A stretch of 63,832 nt of DNA from an uncultured Faecalibacterium sp. Lineage in GTDB: Bacteria > Bacillota > Clostridia > Oscillospirales > Ruminococcaceae. The position numbers were made by a program, and so were the translations under genes. The stretch is from the NCBI GenBank assembly GCA_934518555.1, contig CAKSXW010000003.1, forward strand, positions 1 to 63,832, given 5' to 3'. Below the pieces are notes generated by a model. The model searched no databases. It saw only the letters and a program-made list of their open reading frames with translations, and was not told the origin of the DNA. Below, piece by piece: positions 43,195 to 51,303 of this stretch (position 1 is the first letter of the stretch; every line of letters starts with the position of its first letter).

Positions 43195-43868
43195 ACCAAA
43201 ACTATGATCCTTCCCAAGGGCAGCCCCACTATGACCCGGCTGCCGCCCGGGCTCGCCGTGCTGCCCGGCAAAACGCCCAGCGCCGGGCAAAGCAGCGTCG
43301 GGCTCGCCGCTGCCGCAGGCTGCTGGCTTTGTGTCTGGCGGTGCTGCTGGCCTGCCTGGCAGTGCCAAAGCTGTGGCAGGCCGGCCAGCAGCTGCTGTAC
43401 CCCCGGAAATACCAGCAGCAGGTGGACCACTGGGCAGAGGTCTATCAGCTGGACCCCCTGCTGGTGGATGCCTTCATCCGTACCGAAAGCGGCTTTGACG
43501 CCGCCGCCACCTCCCAGGTGGATGCCCGGGGCCTGATGCAGATGACCGAGGAGACCTTCCTCTGGCTCCGCAGCAAGATCGCCGAGGGCGAGGGCCTGAC
43601 CTTTGCAGACCTTTACGACCCGGACACCAGCATCCGCTTTGGCTGCTACTACCTACACCTGTGCCTGGTGCGGTACAAAGGAGATGTGGCCACAGCCGCC
43701 GCTGCCTATCACAGCGGCTGGGGCACCGTGGATAATCTGCTGCAAATGGAGGAGCACTCGGCCGATGGCCAGACCCTCCAGGGCTTTCCCTACAACCAGA
43801 TGAACCACTACGTCAACAAGATCACCGCCTGCTACGAAGCCTATCAGCGCATCTACGCAGGCCAATGA
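43191..43868 (+). CDS. Lytic transglycosylase (Slt-type)
   Basis: A 225-residue protein: basic cytoplasmic start (residues 1-47), a membrane segment at about 48-68, then a goose-lysozyme-like SLT domain with catalytic Glu in FIRTESGFDAAA and the motif ARGLMQMTEETFLW. It cuts peptidoglycan between MurNAc and GlcNAc. The TTG start overlaps the coaE stop; GGAGG is 13 bases upstream. There is no in-frame ATG before the SLT domain. Confidence 0.88.
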   Translation: MNQNYDPSQGQPHYDPAAARARRAARQNAQRRAKQRRARRCRRLLALCLAVLLACLAVPKLWQAGQQLLYPRKYQQQVDHWAEVYQLDPLLVDAFIRTESGFDAAATSQVDARGLMQMTEETFLWLRSKIAEGEGLTFADLYDPDTSIRFGCYYLHLCLVRYKGDVATAAAAYHSGWGTVDNLLQMEEHSADGQTLQGFPYNQMNHYVNKITACYEAYQRIYAGQ

Positions 43869-43887
43869 TAAAAAGGAGAGACAAATC

Positions 43888-45291
43888 ATGAGTGAAAAAA
43901 TGACCGCAAAGCAGTACGCTGAGCAGCTGCTGTACAAGCCGGAGTACGCTGCTGATAAGGACGCCGACGTGAAGGCAAAGGCTGCTGCCTTTGCTGAGGG
44001 CTACAAGGCTTTCCTGAATCAGTCCAAGACCGAGCGTGAGGCTGCTGCCACCAGCGAAAAGATGCTGAAGGACGCCGGCTACCAGCTGTTCGACCCCAAA
44101 AAGGTCTACGCTCCCGGCGATAAGATCTACTTTGTCCAGGACCACAAGGCTGTGGTGGCTGCTACCATCGGCCAGAAGCCCTATGAGGAGGGCTTCCGCC
44201 TGGTCATCGCCCACATCGACAGCCCCCGTCTGGACCTGCGCCCCAACCCCCTGTACGAGGATGAGCACTTCAGCTACTTCAAGACCCACTACTACGGCGG
44301 CATCCGCAAGTACCAGTGGGCTACCATCCCCCTGGCCATCCACGGCGTGTTCACCCGTGCCGACGGCTCTGTGGTGAACTTTGCTGTGGGCGAGGATGAG
44401 CAGGACCCGGTGTTCTGCATCACCGACCTGCTGCCGCACCTGGGTGCCGAGCAGAACGAGCGCAAGCTCAGCGAGGGCATCAAGGGCGAGGAGCTCAACG
44501 TGCTCATCGGCTCTGACCCTGTGGCTGAGAAGGACGTGAAGGAGGCTGTGAAGCTCAACACCCTGATCCTCCTCCACCAGAAGTACGGCATCACCGAGCA
44601 AGACTTCACCCGTGCCGAGATCGAGGTGGTGCCTGCCAGCAAGGCCCGTGACGTGGGCTTCGACCGCTCTCTGATCGGCGGCTACGGCCATGACGATCGT
44701 GTGGACGCTTACCCCGCCCTGATGGCCGAGATCGAGACCAAGAACCCGGTCCGCACCACCATCTGCGTGCTGACCGATAAGGAAGAGATCGGCTCCGACG
44801 GCGTGACCGGCATGCAGAGCATGTATGTGTTCCACTTCATGCAGCTGCTGTGCCGTGCCGCCGGTCAGGATGACATCATCGCCTTCCAGAACAGCATCTG
44901 CCTGTCTGCCGACGTTACTGCCGCCTTCGACCCCTCCTGGGCTTCTGCCTTTGAAAAGCAGAACGGCACCTACGCCGGCCGTGGCGTGGCTTTCTTCAAG
45001 TACACCGGCAGCCGCGGCAAGAGCTCTGCCAGCGACGCCAACGCCGAGCTGGTAGGCGACATCACCCGTCTGCTGGACGCCAACAAGGTGGCATGGCAGA
45101 TCGGTGAGCTGGGCCGTCTGGACCTGGGCGGCGGCGGCACCATTGCCAAGTATGTGGCCAACCGGGGCATCCCGGTGCTGGACATCGGCGTGCCGGTGCT
45201 GTCCATGCACGCTCCCTTTGAGGTCATCCACAAAACCGACCTGTACATGGCCTACCGCACCTTTGCACTGTTCTGCCAGAGCGCAGACTAA
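43888..45291 (+). CDS. apeB: M18 family aminopeptidase
   Basis: A 467-residue M18 (aspartyl aminopeptidase-like) enzyme. Metal ligands lie in AHIDSPRLDLRP, GHDDRVDAYP, DKEEIGSDG, and the near C-terminal SMHAPFEV. Removes N-terminal acidic residues from peptides. AAAGGAGAG precedes the ATG. Ala/Glu/Lys-rich codons with GCT bias suggest high expression. A strong terminator follows. Confidence 0.94.
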   Translation: MSEKMTAKQYAEQLLYKPEYAADKDADVKAKAAAFAEGYKAFLNQSKTEREAAATSEKMLKDAGYQLFDPKKVYAPGDKIYFVQDHKAVVAATIGQKPYEEGFRLVIAHIDSPRLDLRPNPLYEDEHFSYFKTHYYGGIRKYQWATIPLAIHGVFTRADGSVVNFAVGEDEQDPVFCITDLLPHLGAEQNERKLSEGIKGEELNVLIGSDPVAEKDVKEAVKLNTLILLHQKYGITEQDFTRAEIEVVPASKARDVGFDRSLIGGYGHDDRVDAYPALMAEIETKNPVRTTICVLTDKEEIGSDGVTGMQSMYVFHFMQLLCRAAGQDDIIAFQNSICLSADVTAAFDPSWASAFEKQNGTYAGRGVAFFKYTGSRGKSSASDANAELVGDITRLLDANKVAWQIGELGRLDLGGGGTIAKYVANRGIPVLDIGVPVLSMHAPFEVIHKTDLYMAYRTFALFCQSAD

Positions 45292-45299
45292 ACCTGCCT

Positions 45300-45336
45300 G
45301 ATCCCTCGGCCTCTCCCGGCCGGGGGATCTTTTTTG
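45300..45336 (+). terminator. Terminator of apeB
   Basis: GATCCC-CGGC / GGCC-GGGGATC stem and a run of T. Confidence 0.87.
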
Positions 45337-45345
45337 TAAAAATCC

Positions 45346-45376
45346 TTGACCTTCAACCTACTTTCAGGTGTAATGT
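45346..45376 (+). promoter_or_regulatory. MerR-type promoter of the merR gene
   Basis: TTGACC (45346-45351) and TAATGT (45371-45376), 19-bp spacer, with the inner inverted repeat ACCT-N6-AGGT. The start TTGACCTTC is identical to that of the promoter at 16460. Confidence 0.65.
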
Positions 45377-45396
45377 AAGGGCGGAGGTGAAGCAGT

Positions 45397-46242
45397 ATGA
45401 ACATCAAACAGGCTTCAGAACAAAGCGGCGTGTCCGCACCCAATATCCGTTTTTATGAAAAAGAAGGGCTGCTGACCCCGGCACGTCAACGGGATAACAG
45501 CTACCGCACCTATACAGAGGAGAATATCCGCACCCTCAAGCTCATCCGGATGCTGCGGATGCTGGACCTGCCCCTGCCTGCCATCAAAGAGGTGCTGCAG
45601 GGCCAGCAGCCCCTGCAGCAGGCTCTGGAGGCCCAGCAGCAGGCTCTGGAACAGCAGGCAAAGCAGCTGGCCGGAGCCATCCGCTTTTGTGCAGAGCTGG
45701 CGAGCCAAAAGCCGGAGGCCGCCACCCTGGATGTGGATGCCTGCCTGACCCGGATGGAAGGCCCGGACCAGGCCCAGGGCTATTTCTCCGATTGGCTCCA
45801 GGATTACCGCAAGCTGGCCAAGGCCCAGTGCCAAAAGCACTTTTTTGTGATCCCGGAGGGCAGCATCAACACCCCCGAGGAATTTACGGCGGCTTTGCAG
45901 GCCTACGCCCAGCAGCAGGGGGCGGAGCTCCAGCTGACCCGGGAGGGAATGTACCCGGAGTTCACCCTGGACGGCATCCCTTACAAGGCCTACCGGGTCT
46001 CCGGCAAATACCGGGACCAGATCAACTGTGACGCCGTATGCCCGGAGCAGCTGGACCCGGGCCTGTCGCCCCGGCGGCAGGGGCTGCTGCAGCTGGTGCG
46101 AGTGGTCCTGCCTGCAGTGTGTACCTTTGCGGTGATCCTGGGGGCAGGGGCGGTGGTCACCGGCGGCACCGATTGGCTCTGGCTGGCAGCCCTGGCAGGG
46201 GCCGGAGTGCTGCTGGGCCGCTGCCTGGAAAAATGGATGTAA
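45397..46242 (+). CDS. MerR family regulator with membrane-spanning C-terminus
   Basis: A 281-residue regulator. Residues 1-70 form the MerR winged helix (KQASEQSGVSAPNIRFYEKE), then a coiled coil with QQPLQQALEAQQQALEQQ, a middle domain of about 100 residues that could bind ligand, and two C-terminal membrane segments (about 228-247 and 251-270). A DNA-binding protein with such a tail would be bound to the membrane. GGAGGTG precedes the ATG. It probably regulates itself. Confidence 0.85.
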   Translation: MNIKQASEQSGVSAPNIRFYEKEGLLTPARQRDNSYRTYTEENIRTLKLIRMLRMLDLPLPAIKEVLQGQQPLQQALEAQQQALEQQAKQLAGAIRFCAELASQKPEAATLDVDACLTRMEGPDQAQGYFSDWLQDYRKLAKAQCQKHFFVIPEGSINTPEEFTAALQAYAQQQGAELQLTREGMYPEFTLDGIPYKAYRVSGKYRDQINCDAVCPEQLDPGLSPRRQGLLQLVRVVLPAVCTFAVILGAGAVVTGGTDWLWLAALAGAGVLLGRCLEKWM

Positions 46243-46251
46243 TGTCTAAGC

Positions 46252-46284
46252 AAAAAAAGCAGCGGTGCTCACCGCTGCTTTTTT
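46252..46284. terminator. Bidirectional terminator
   Basis: AGCAGCGGT / ACCGCTGCT with A and T runs on both sides. Confidence 0.9.
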
Positions 46285-46289
46285 GCTGT

Positions 46290-47126
46290 TCAGCCCAAGG
46301 GCAGAGCCTGGGCTACCGTAAGAAAGGCGTAGCCCTGGTCTGCATACCACCGGATGATGTCCGGCAGGGCCTGGGCAGTGGTACGGGTGGAGGAGGAATC
46401 GTGCATCAGCACCACACAGTGGGTCTGGCTGCCGGTCTCCCGGATCACGTTGTGGGCTACGGTGTCGGCACTGGGCTTGCCGCCTACAGCGTCCTCGGCG
46501 CAGACGTTCCAGTCCACCCAGCGGTAGCCCTTTTCCTCTGCCTCCTGCTTCAGCTGGGACATGAGCCCCTTGCCGCCGTAGCGGCGGCTCACAGTGTTGG
46601 TGCTGCCTCCGGGGAACCGCAGGTACCGGATGCTTTCCACCTCCACATAGGGGGCAATGCGCTGCTTCAGCAGAGCCAGGTCCTGCCAATAGGCACTGCT
46701 GCTTCGGTAGATATCGCTGTACTCGTGGGAGGCAGAGTGCAGGGCGATCTGATGCCCGGCTGCCGCTGCCTGGGTCAGCAGAGGCAGATATTTGTCATTG
46801 TACCCTGTGGCCACCACAAAAAAGGTGGCCGGCACCCCGGCAGCCTCCAGAGCCGACAGCACCGCAGGGGTGGTCTTGCTGGGGCCGTCGTCAAAGGTCA
46901 GACAGACCCACTTTTCCGGCAGGGGAGTGCCTTGGGCCTCGGAGGCCGCAAAGGCGGCGGCAGCAGGGGACAAGGCGGCAGTGTCCGGCCAGGGGGTAAG
47001 GTCAGCCTGGGTGCAGGCAGGCCGCCCCAGGGGCAGCCAGGCCCCGGCGGCAAAGGCCGCTGCCGCTGCTGCAAGGCAGGCTCCACCCCAAAGCAGCTGC
47101 CGCAGGCCGCAGAGAGAACACTTCAT
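46290..47126 (-). CDS. Polysaccharide (peptidoglycan) deacetylase, CE4
   Basis: A 278-residue secreted or membrane-tethered NodB-domain enzyme: hydrophobic segment at residues about 12-32, motif 1 LTFDDGPSKTT, motif 2 HSASHEY, motif 3 RFPGGS, motif 5 LMHDSS. It would remove N-acetyl groups from wall glycan, lowering lysozyme sensitivity, or act in cortex formation as PdaA does. A strong terminator separates it from merR. Confidence 0.92.
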   Translation of the reverse strand: MKCSLCGLRQLLWGGACLAAAAAAFAAGAWLPLGRPACTQADLTPWPDTAALSPAAAAFAASEAQGTPLPEKWVCLTFDDGPSKTTPAVLSALEAAGVPATFFVVATGYNDKYLPLLTQAAAAGHQIALHSASHEYSDIYRSSSAYWQDLALLKQRIAPYVEVESIRYLRFPGGSTNTVSRRYGGKGLMSQLKQEAEEKGYRWVDWNVCAEDAVGGKPSADTVAHNVIRETGSQTHCVVLMHDSSSTRTTAQALPDIIRWYADQGYAFLTVAQALPLG

Positions 47127-47217
47127 GATAAAACCTCCCCGGTACGTGATTTCTGGAGTTTTGTGACGCTATCAATATATGACCGCCGAAAAAATCTATG
47201 AAAATCAGGAAAATCGC

Positions 47218-47246
47218 TTGACTGTTCCCTTCGGATATGGTAATAT
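47218..47246 (+). promoter_or_regulatory. Promoter of tRNA-Leu
   Basis: TTGACT (47218-47223), 17-bp spacer, TAATAT (47241-47246). Upstream of the -10 the ATATGG sequence is shared with the tRNA-Thr promoter. Confidence 0.75.
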
Positions 47247-47310
47247 ATTCAAGCAGTACGCATCAGCGGCCTCCCACCTCAGAGGCTGTAGGGCTGTCAC
47301 AACAGAATAT

Positions 47311-47394
47311 GCGAGGGTGGCGGAACTGGCAGACGCGCACGTTTGAGGTGCGTGTGGTTTATCCTTGGGGGTTCGAGTCCCCTCCCTCGCACCA
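47311..47394 (+). tRNA. tRNA-Leu (anticodon GAG)
   Basis: Acceptor GCGAGGG / CCCTCGC, D arm with GGCAGACG, anticodon stem CACGT / GCGTG with loop TTGAGGT (anticodon GAG), long variable arm as in class II tRNAs, T arm GGGTTCGAGTCCC, discriminator A and encoded CCA. Confidence 0.95.
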
Positions 47395-47472
47395 GCAAAA
47401 GGCTACGAAATGTCGATGAAAATTCGATGGTTCGTGGCTTTTTCTTTTGCCGTTTGTGGGGGCAGACCCATC

Positions 47473-47518
47473 AAAAAAGCCCACCGCAGCAGGAACGCAT
47501 CCTGTGCGGTGGGCTTTT
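47473..47518. terminator. Bidirectional terminator
   Basis: AAGCCCACCGCA pairs with TGCGGTGGGCTT; A and T runs flank. Confidence 0.88.
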
Positions 47519-47557
47519 GGTTTATAGGGGAGTGCCGGGCACTGCCGAAGGCAGAAC

Positions 47558-47824
47558 TCAGACAGCAGCAGAGGTGGCAGCCTCAGAAGAAGCAGCCTCG
47601 CTGACAGCAGCCTCAGAGGAGGCAGCCTCGCTCTCAACCTCAGAAGAAGCAGCCTCAGAGGAGACAGCCTCGCTCTCAACCTCAGAAGAGGCAGCCTCGG
47701 AGGAAGCCACAGAAGCAGCCTCGGAGGAAGCGGAAGCAGCGGTAGGAGCGGCACCACCGCAAGCGGTCATGCTGACAGCCAGGGTCAGAGCGGCAACGGC
47801 AACAACAACATTCTTGAGTTTCAT
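47558..47824 (-). CDS. Tiny lipoprotein with Ser-Ser-Glu-Ala repeats
   Basis: An 88-residue protein with a lipoprotein signal (MKLKNVVVAVAALTLAVSM, then the TACGG lipobox, Cys at about 22). The mature part is almost only Ala, Ser, Glu and Val in repeats of the type SSEAASSEVESEA. It would be a negatively charged flexible chain on the cell surface. I know no function; it may be a spacer or a broken larger lipoprotein. AGGAG lies before the ATG. It has its own promoter and terminator. Confidence 0.75.
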   Translation of the reverse strand: MKLKNVVVAVAALTLAVSMTACGGAAPTAASASSEAASVASSEAASSEVESEAVSSEAASSEVESEAASSEAAVSEAASSEAATSAAV

Positions 47825-47897
47825 ATCTAAAATCTCCTGTCTTGTCCAAAATGTATTTTCGCAGGGCCCTGTGTGTGGGGCCTGTCTGCAAGAAAAC

Positions 47898-47925
47898 ATT
47901 CTAGTCTTTTTGACGGAAAAATCAA
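47898..47925 (-). promoter_or_regulatory. Promoter of the small lipoprotein gene
   Basis: Minus strand TTGATT (47920-47925), 16-bp spacer, TAGAAT (47898-47903). Confidence 0.6.
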
Positions 47926-48161
47926 GAGGTTTTTGGATAAAACATCCAATCCTAAGGGACTTTCTGCGCTTTTGTTATAAGTTTACGTCCACGGTCAAAG
48001 ACTTTTTGGCAAATTTATCCTTTTCGAGAGAACCCTCGGCGGTCCGCCCCGACAGTGACCAGCCGGAGGCAGGGGAAACTGAGGATATCACGTTCTGATC
48101 TCCCGGGTTGCCCCATTTGATTTGCTATTCGCTTATCTCTTTTCTTTCTATTTTTGTTGCG

Positions 48162-48201
48162 CCAAAGGGCCTGTGGGGAACCGCAGGCCCTTTGGTGTTT
48201 T
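48162..48201 (+). terminator. Strong hairpin in the leader of the ZIP gene
   Basis: CCAAAGGGCCTG (48162-48173) pairs perfectly with CAGGCCCTTTGG (48184-48195), followed by TGTTTTGC. It lies about 50 bases before the ZIP start, so it may attenuate that gene or end an upstream transcript. The rest of 47926-48250 holds no gene that I can support. Confidence 0.5.
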
Positions 48202-48250
48202 GCACCCTTTGCGCCGGGGCTGCATACACCGGGAAAAGGGGGAATGCATT

Positions 48251-49003
48251 GTGGATCAGATGCTTTTGGCAGCAGGGACCCTGCTGTTTCCGGCACTGTG
48301 TACCACCCTGGGGGCAGCCGGGGTGTTTTTGCTGCGGCATCCGGAGGCCCCTCACACCCAACGGGTGCTGAATGGGCTGGCAGCAGGCATCATGCTGGCA
48401 GCCAGTGTGTGGAGCCTGCTGCTGCCGGCCATTGAACGGGCAGAAAAAGGCGGCCTGGCCTGCTGGGTCCCACCCTCGGCAGGCCTGGTGCTGGGGGCTG
48501 TGGGGCTGCTGCGGCTGGAGGCCTGGGCCGGGCAGCTGCTTTCCGGCAGCCGTCACCGGGGCCGCCGCATGGTGCTGGCAGTGACCCTCCATAACCTGCC
48601 AGAGGGCATGGTGGTGGGGCTGGCTGCCGCTTTGGCCTGGGCTGGCCAGCCCGACGCCGTCAGCGGTGCTCTGGCCCTGAGCCTGGGCATCGGGCTGCAG
48701 AATATCCCGGAGGGGGCCGCCGTCAGCCTGCCCCTGGCCCAAGGGGGGCGCACCCGGTGGCAGTCCTTTTGTGCCGGGGCGGCCTCCGGCCTGGTGGAGC
48801 CCCTGGGAGCCCTGCTGGCCTTTGGGCTGGCAGGCTGGGTCCAGGCGGCTCTGCCCTGGCTGCTGAGTGCCGCCGCAGGCTGTATGGTCTGCGTTACCGC
48901 CCAGGAGATGATCCCCGGGGCGGTGGAGGGCGACGAACCGGCCGGGGTGGTCAGCGTGGTGCTGGGCTTTGCCCTGATGATGGCCCTGGACGTGGCCTTG
49001 TAA
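48251..49003 (+). CDS. ZIP family metal transporter
   Basis: A 250-residue protein with eight membrane segments. HNLPEGMVVG and LQNIPEGAAV are the TM4 and TM5 metal-binding motifs of the GufA/ZupT group, which import zinc, iron or manganese. GTG 48251 is chosen because GGGGGA lies seven bases before it; ATG 48260 is an alternative, and a frame from 48122 lacks a site. Confidence 0.9.
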   Translation: MDQMLLAAGTLLFPALCTTLGAAGVFLLRHPEAPHTQRVLNGLAAGIMLAASVWSLLLPAIERAEKGGLACWVPPSAGLVLGAVGLLRLEAWAGQLLSGSRHRGRRMVLAVTLHNLPEGMVVGLAAALAWAGQPDAVSGALALSLGIGLQNIPEGAAVSLPLAQGGRTRWQSFCAGAASGLVEPLGALLAFGLAGWVQAALPWLLSAAAGCMVCVTAQEMIPGAVEGDEPAGVVSVVLGFALMMALDVAL

Positions 49004-49017
49004 GGGCCCTCCGGCGC

Positions 49018-49061
49018 AAAAAAGCGGCCCGCTCTGCGTTCAACAGGGCCGGGCCGCTTTT
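49018..49061. terminator. Bidirectional terminator
   Basis: AAAAGCGGCCCG pairs with CGGGCCGCTTTT. Confidence 0.88.
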
Positions 49062-49075
49062 GCTGCTGTGCCGGT

Positions 49076-50164
49076 TCAGGAACCGGATTTCTCGATGTAC
49101 ACGCTGGTGGAAGGGAAGGCAAACTCCACGCCGTCGGCCTGCATCACGTCCAGGATGCTCAGGTTCAGGTCGTTCTGGATCTCCAAAAACTGGGCATAGA
49201 CGTTGGTAGTCAGGTAGGCTGACACCAAAATGTCGATGCTGGAGCCTCCAAAGCCAGTAAGACGCACCATGTTGGTGCCGGGGTTGGTGTGGGGGTTCTG
49301 GTCCAGCAGAGCCTGTAGGTCCTGCATCAGCTTTTCCAGCTGGGGCCGGGTGGTGCTGTAGGTGACCCCCAGGGTGAACCGATAGGGCCGCATAGTACGC
49401 AGGGCCGCATTTTTTACGGTGGAGGAGCAGATCTTGCTGTTGGTAACGATGCTCACGGTCTTGTCCAGGGACTGGATGCGGGTGGAGCGGAAATTGATGT
49501 CGATGACCGTGCCCTCCACGTCATCCACCGTGATCCAGTCCCCAACCGAGAAAGGCTTGTCCAGCAGGATCACGATGCCGCTGAACAGGTTGCTGGCACT
49601 TTCCTGAGCTGCCAGGGAGATGGTTAGACCTACCAATCCGGCACCGGCTACGATGCTGCCAATGGGAAAGCCCACTTCCTGGGCCACCGTAGCCACTCCC
49701 AGCACCACTATCAGCACCTTATAGGCGGTGCCCAGCAGGGACCGCAGGGTCTTGTTGGAGCGGATCTCCGGGCTGCAGGAGGCCAGCACCAGGTCTGCCA
49801 GGTCCGAGGCCTGATACAGCCCCTCGCAGAAGAAAAAGGTCATCAGCACCTTATAGGCCATCAGCAAAAAGCGAGGCACCCCCGGGATGGCCCAGGGCAG
49901 GCTGCGGAGGGCCAGAAAAACGCCGGTCCACACAGCCATGTGCTCCAGGGGCAGGGCCAGGCTCCGCAGCAAAATGGGGGTGGCTGCCAGCCGCCAGCTC
50001 CGCTGCTGCAGGGAAGGAAAGACCTTTTTCCGCAGCAGCCGGGCCCCCAGCTGACCGGCCAGAAACAGCAGCAGGGCACACAGGCCCCGGGCTGCCAGGG
50101 CAAGGCCGCCCTCCAGCTGCAGGGGGCCAAAATAAAAGGAAAGTTCACGGGTGGTAAATATCAT
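49076..50164 (-). CDS. Small-conductance mechanosensitive channel (MscS family)
   Basis: A 362-residue MscS-type channel with four membrane segments; the pore helix region reads GSIVAGAGLVGLTISLAAQE, followed by DKPFSVGDWITVDDVEGTVIDINFRSTRI of the beta domain. Opens under osmotic down-shock to release solutes. GGAGG precedes the ATG. Confidence 0.93.
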   Translation of the reverse strand: MIFTTRELSFYFGPLQLEGGLALAARGLCALLLFLAGQLGARLLRKKVFPSLQQRSWRLAATPILLRSLALPLEHMAVWTGVFLALRSLPWAIPGVPRFLLMAYKVLMTFFFCEGLYQASDLADLVLASCSPEIRSNKTLRSLLGTAYKVLIVVLGVATVAQEVGFPIGSIVAGAGLVGLTISLAAQESASNLFSGIVILLDKPFSVGDWITVDDVEGTVIDINFRSTRIQSLDKTVSIVTNSKICSSTVKNAALRTMRPYRFTLGVTYSTTRPQLEKLMQDLQALLDQNPHTNPGTNMVRLTGFGGSSIDILVSAYLTTNVYAQFLEIQNDLNLSILDVMQADGVEFAFPSTSVYIEKSGS

Positions 50165-50292
50165 AAAAGACCTCCGGTTTTTTTAACGTAACGCCTTCAT
50201 GATATCATATTGCCGCCCCGGGGGCAAGGCTCCGGAAGAAGCCGGGCAGGAGAGAAAGTTTGATATTTTTTGAACAAATTGCAAGTTCGCTC

Positions 50293-50321
50293 TTGACAAG
50301 TCCTGTCAGGCACGCTATACT
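50293..50321 (+). promoter_or_regulatory. Promoter of the FMN riboswitch and ribU
   Basis: TTGACA (50293-50298), 17-bp spacer, TATACT (50316-50321). Confidence 0.85.
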
Positions 50322-50336
50322 CTGTGCCAGAAAGTT

Positions 50337-50448
50337 CGTTTCAGGGCGGGGTGCGATTCCCCACTGGCGGTAAAGTCCGCGACCACCTGCAAAGGTGCTG
50401 ACCCGGTGTAACTCCGGGACCAACGGTATAGTCCGGATGCAAGAAACG
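50337..50448 (+). promoter_or_regulatory. FMN riboswitch (RFN element)
   Basis: P1 is CGTTTC (50337-50342) with GAAACG (50443-50448). Inside are the conserved RFN blocks: AGGGCGGGGTGCGATTCCCC, ACTGGCGGTAAAGTC, GCGACC, CTGACCCGGTGTAACTCCGG, GACCAACGGTATAGTCCGGA. FMN binding would favour the downstream terminator and shut ribU off. Confidence 0.95.
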
Positions 50449-50467
50449 GCAGACAAATCGTTGTCTT

Positions 50468-50504
50468 GCGCCCTGTTGTGATTTTTTGCAGCAGGGTGCT
50501 TTTC
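50468..50504 (+). terminator. Riboswitch-controlled terminator
   Basis: GCGCCCTG / CAGGGTGC stem around TTTTTTG and a trailing TTTT, between the RFN element and ribU. Confidence 0.8.
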
Positions 50505-50590
50505 TGTTTGTCTCTCCGGTTCCCATTCAGCGCGAAAAGGGCTTTCCCATCAAAATTTGATCGGGGCATATCCCCGGGGAGGACAAAACC

Positions 50591-51190
50591 ATGAAAAAGA
50601 ATACTACCCACAACCTGACCGTTGCCGCTATGCTCAGCGCAGTGGCCTTTATCCTGATGTTCATCGAGTTCCCCATCCCCATGCTGATCCCCAGCTTTGT
50701 GAAGATGGACTTCTCCGACCTGCCGGCCCTGCTGGGTGCCTTTGCACTGGGCCCGGTGTACGGCATCGTCATCAGCTTTATGAAGAACCTGCTGCACATC
50801 GTCATCAAGGGTACTTCCACCGCCTGCGTTGGTGAGCTGTGCAACTTTATGCTGGGTGCCGTGTTTGCAGCCACTGCAGGCTTTATCTACAAGCACCGCA
50901 AGAGCCGCAAGACTGCTATCCTGGGTGCGCTGGCAGGCGCACTGGTCATGGCCGTGTTCAGCGTGCCCTCCAACTACTTCATCACCTACCCGGCTTACGT
51001 CACCTTCTACCACATGCCTCTGGAGGCCATCCTGGGGATGTATCAGGCCATCCTGCCCTCTGCTGACAGTCTGATCAAGTGCCTGGTGATCTTTAATATG
51101 CCCTTTACCCTGGTCAAGGGCCTGCTGGATGCCGCCCTGTGCATGCTGATCTACAAGCCTCTGTCTCCCATCCTCCACGGCCGCAAGTGA
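50591..51190 (+). CDS. ribU: Riboflavin ECF transporter S component RibU
   Basis: A 199-residue membrane protein with six segments: AMLSAVAFILMFIEFPIPM and KMDFSDLPALLGAFALGP are standard for RibU. It binds riboflavin and works with the shared EcfA/EcfA'/EcfT module encoded elsewhere. GGGGAGG precedes the ATG. The FMN riboswitch confirms the vitamin. The gene stands alone. Confidence 0.95.
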   Translation: MKKNTTHNLTVAAMLSAVAFILMFIEFPIPMLIPSFVKMDFSDLPALLGAFALGPVYGIVISFMKNLLHIVIKGTSTACVGELCNFMLGAVFAATAGFIYKHRKSRKTAILGALAGALVMAVFSVPSNYFITYPAYVTFYHMPLEAILGMYQAILPSADSLIKCLVIFNMPFTLVKGLLDAALCMLIYKPLSPILHGRK

Positions 51191-51233
51191 TTTAAGCTCC
51201 CATTCTTTTCTTCATTTTTCTTCTATCCCACGC

Positions 51234-51287
51234 AAAACTCCCCGGCAGGGAACCGCCAGCAGGCGGCCCTCACCGGGGAGTTTTCTT
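51234..51287. terminator. Bidirectional terminator
   Basis: AAAACTCCCCGG pairs with CCGGGGAGTTTT. Confidence 0.9.
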
Positions 51288-51303
51288 ATTCTATCCTAAA
51301 ATA

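Noticed and set aside
47343..48098. 251-codon plus-strand frame overlapping tRNA-Leu and the small lipoprotein gene
   Set aside because: It runs through a tRNA and two terminators and is the shadow of the Ser/Ala repeats.
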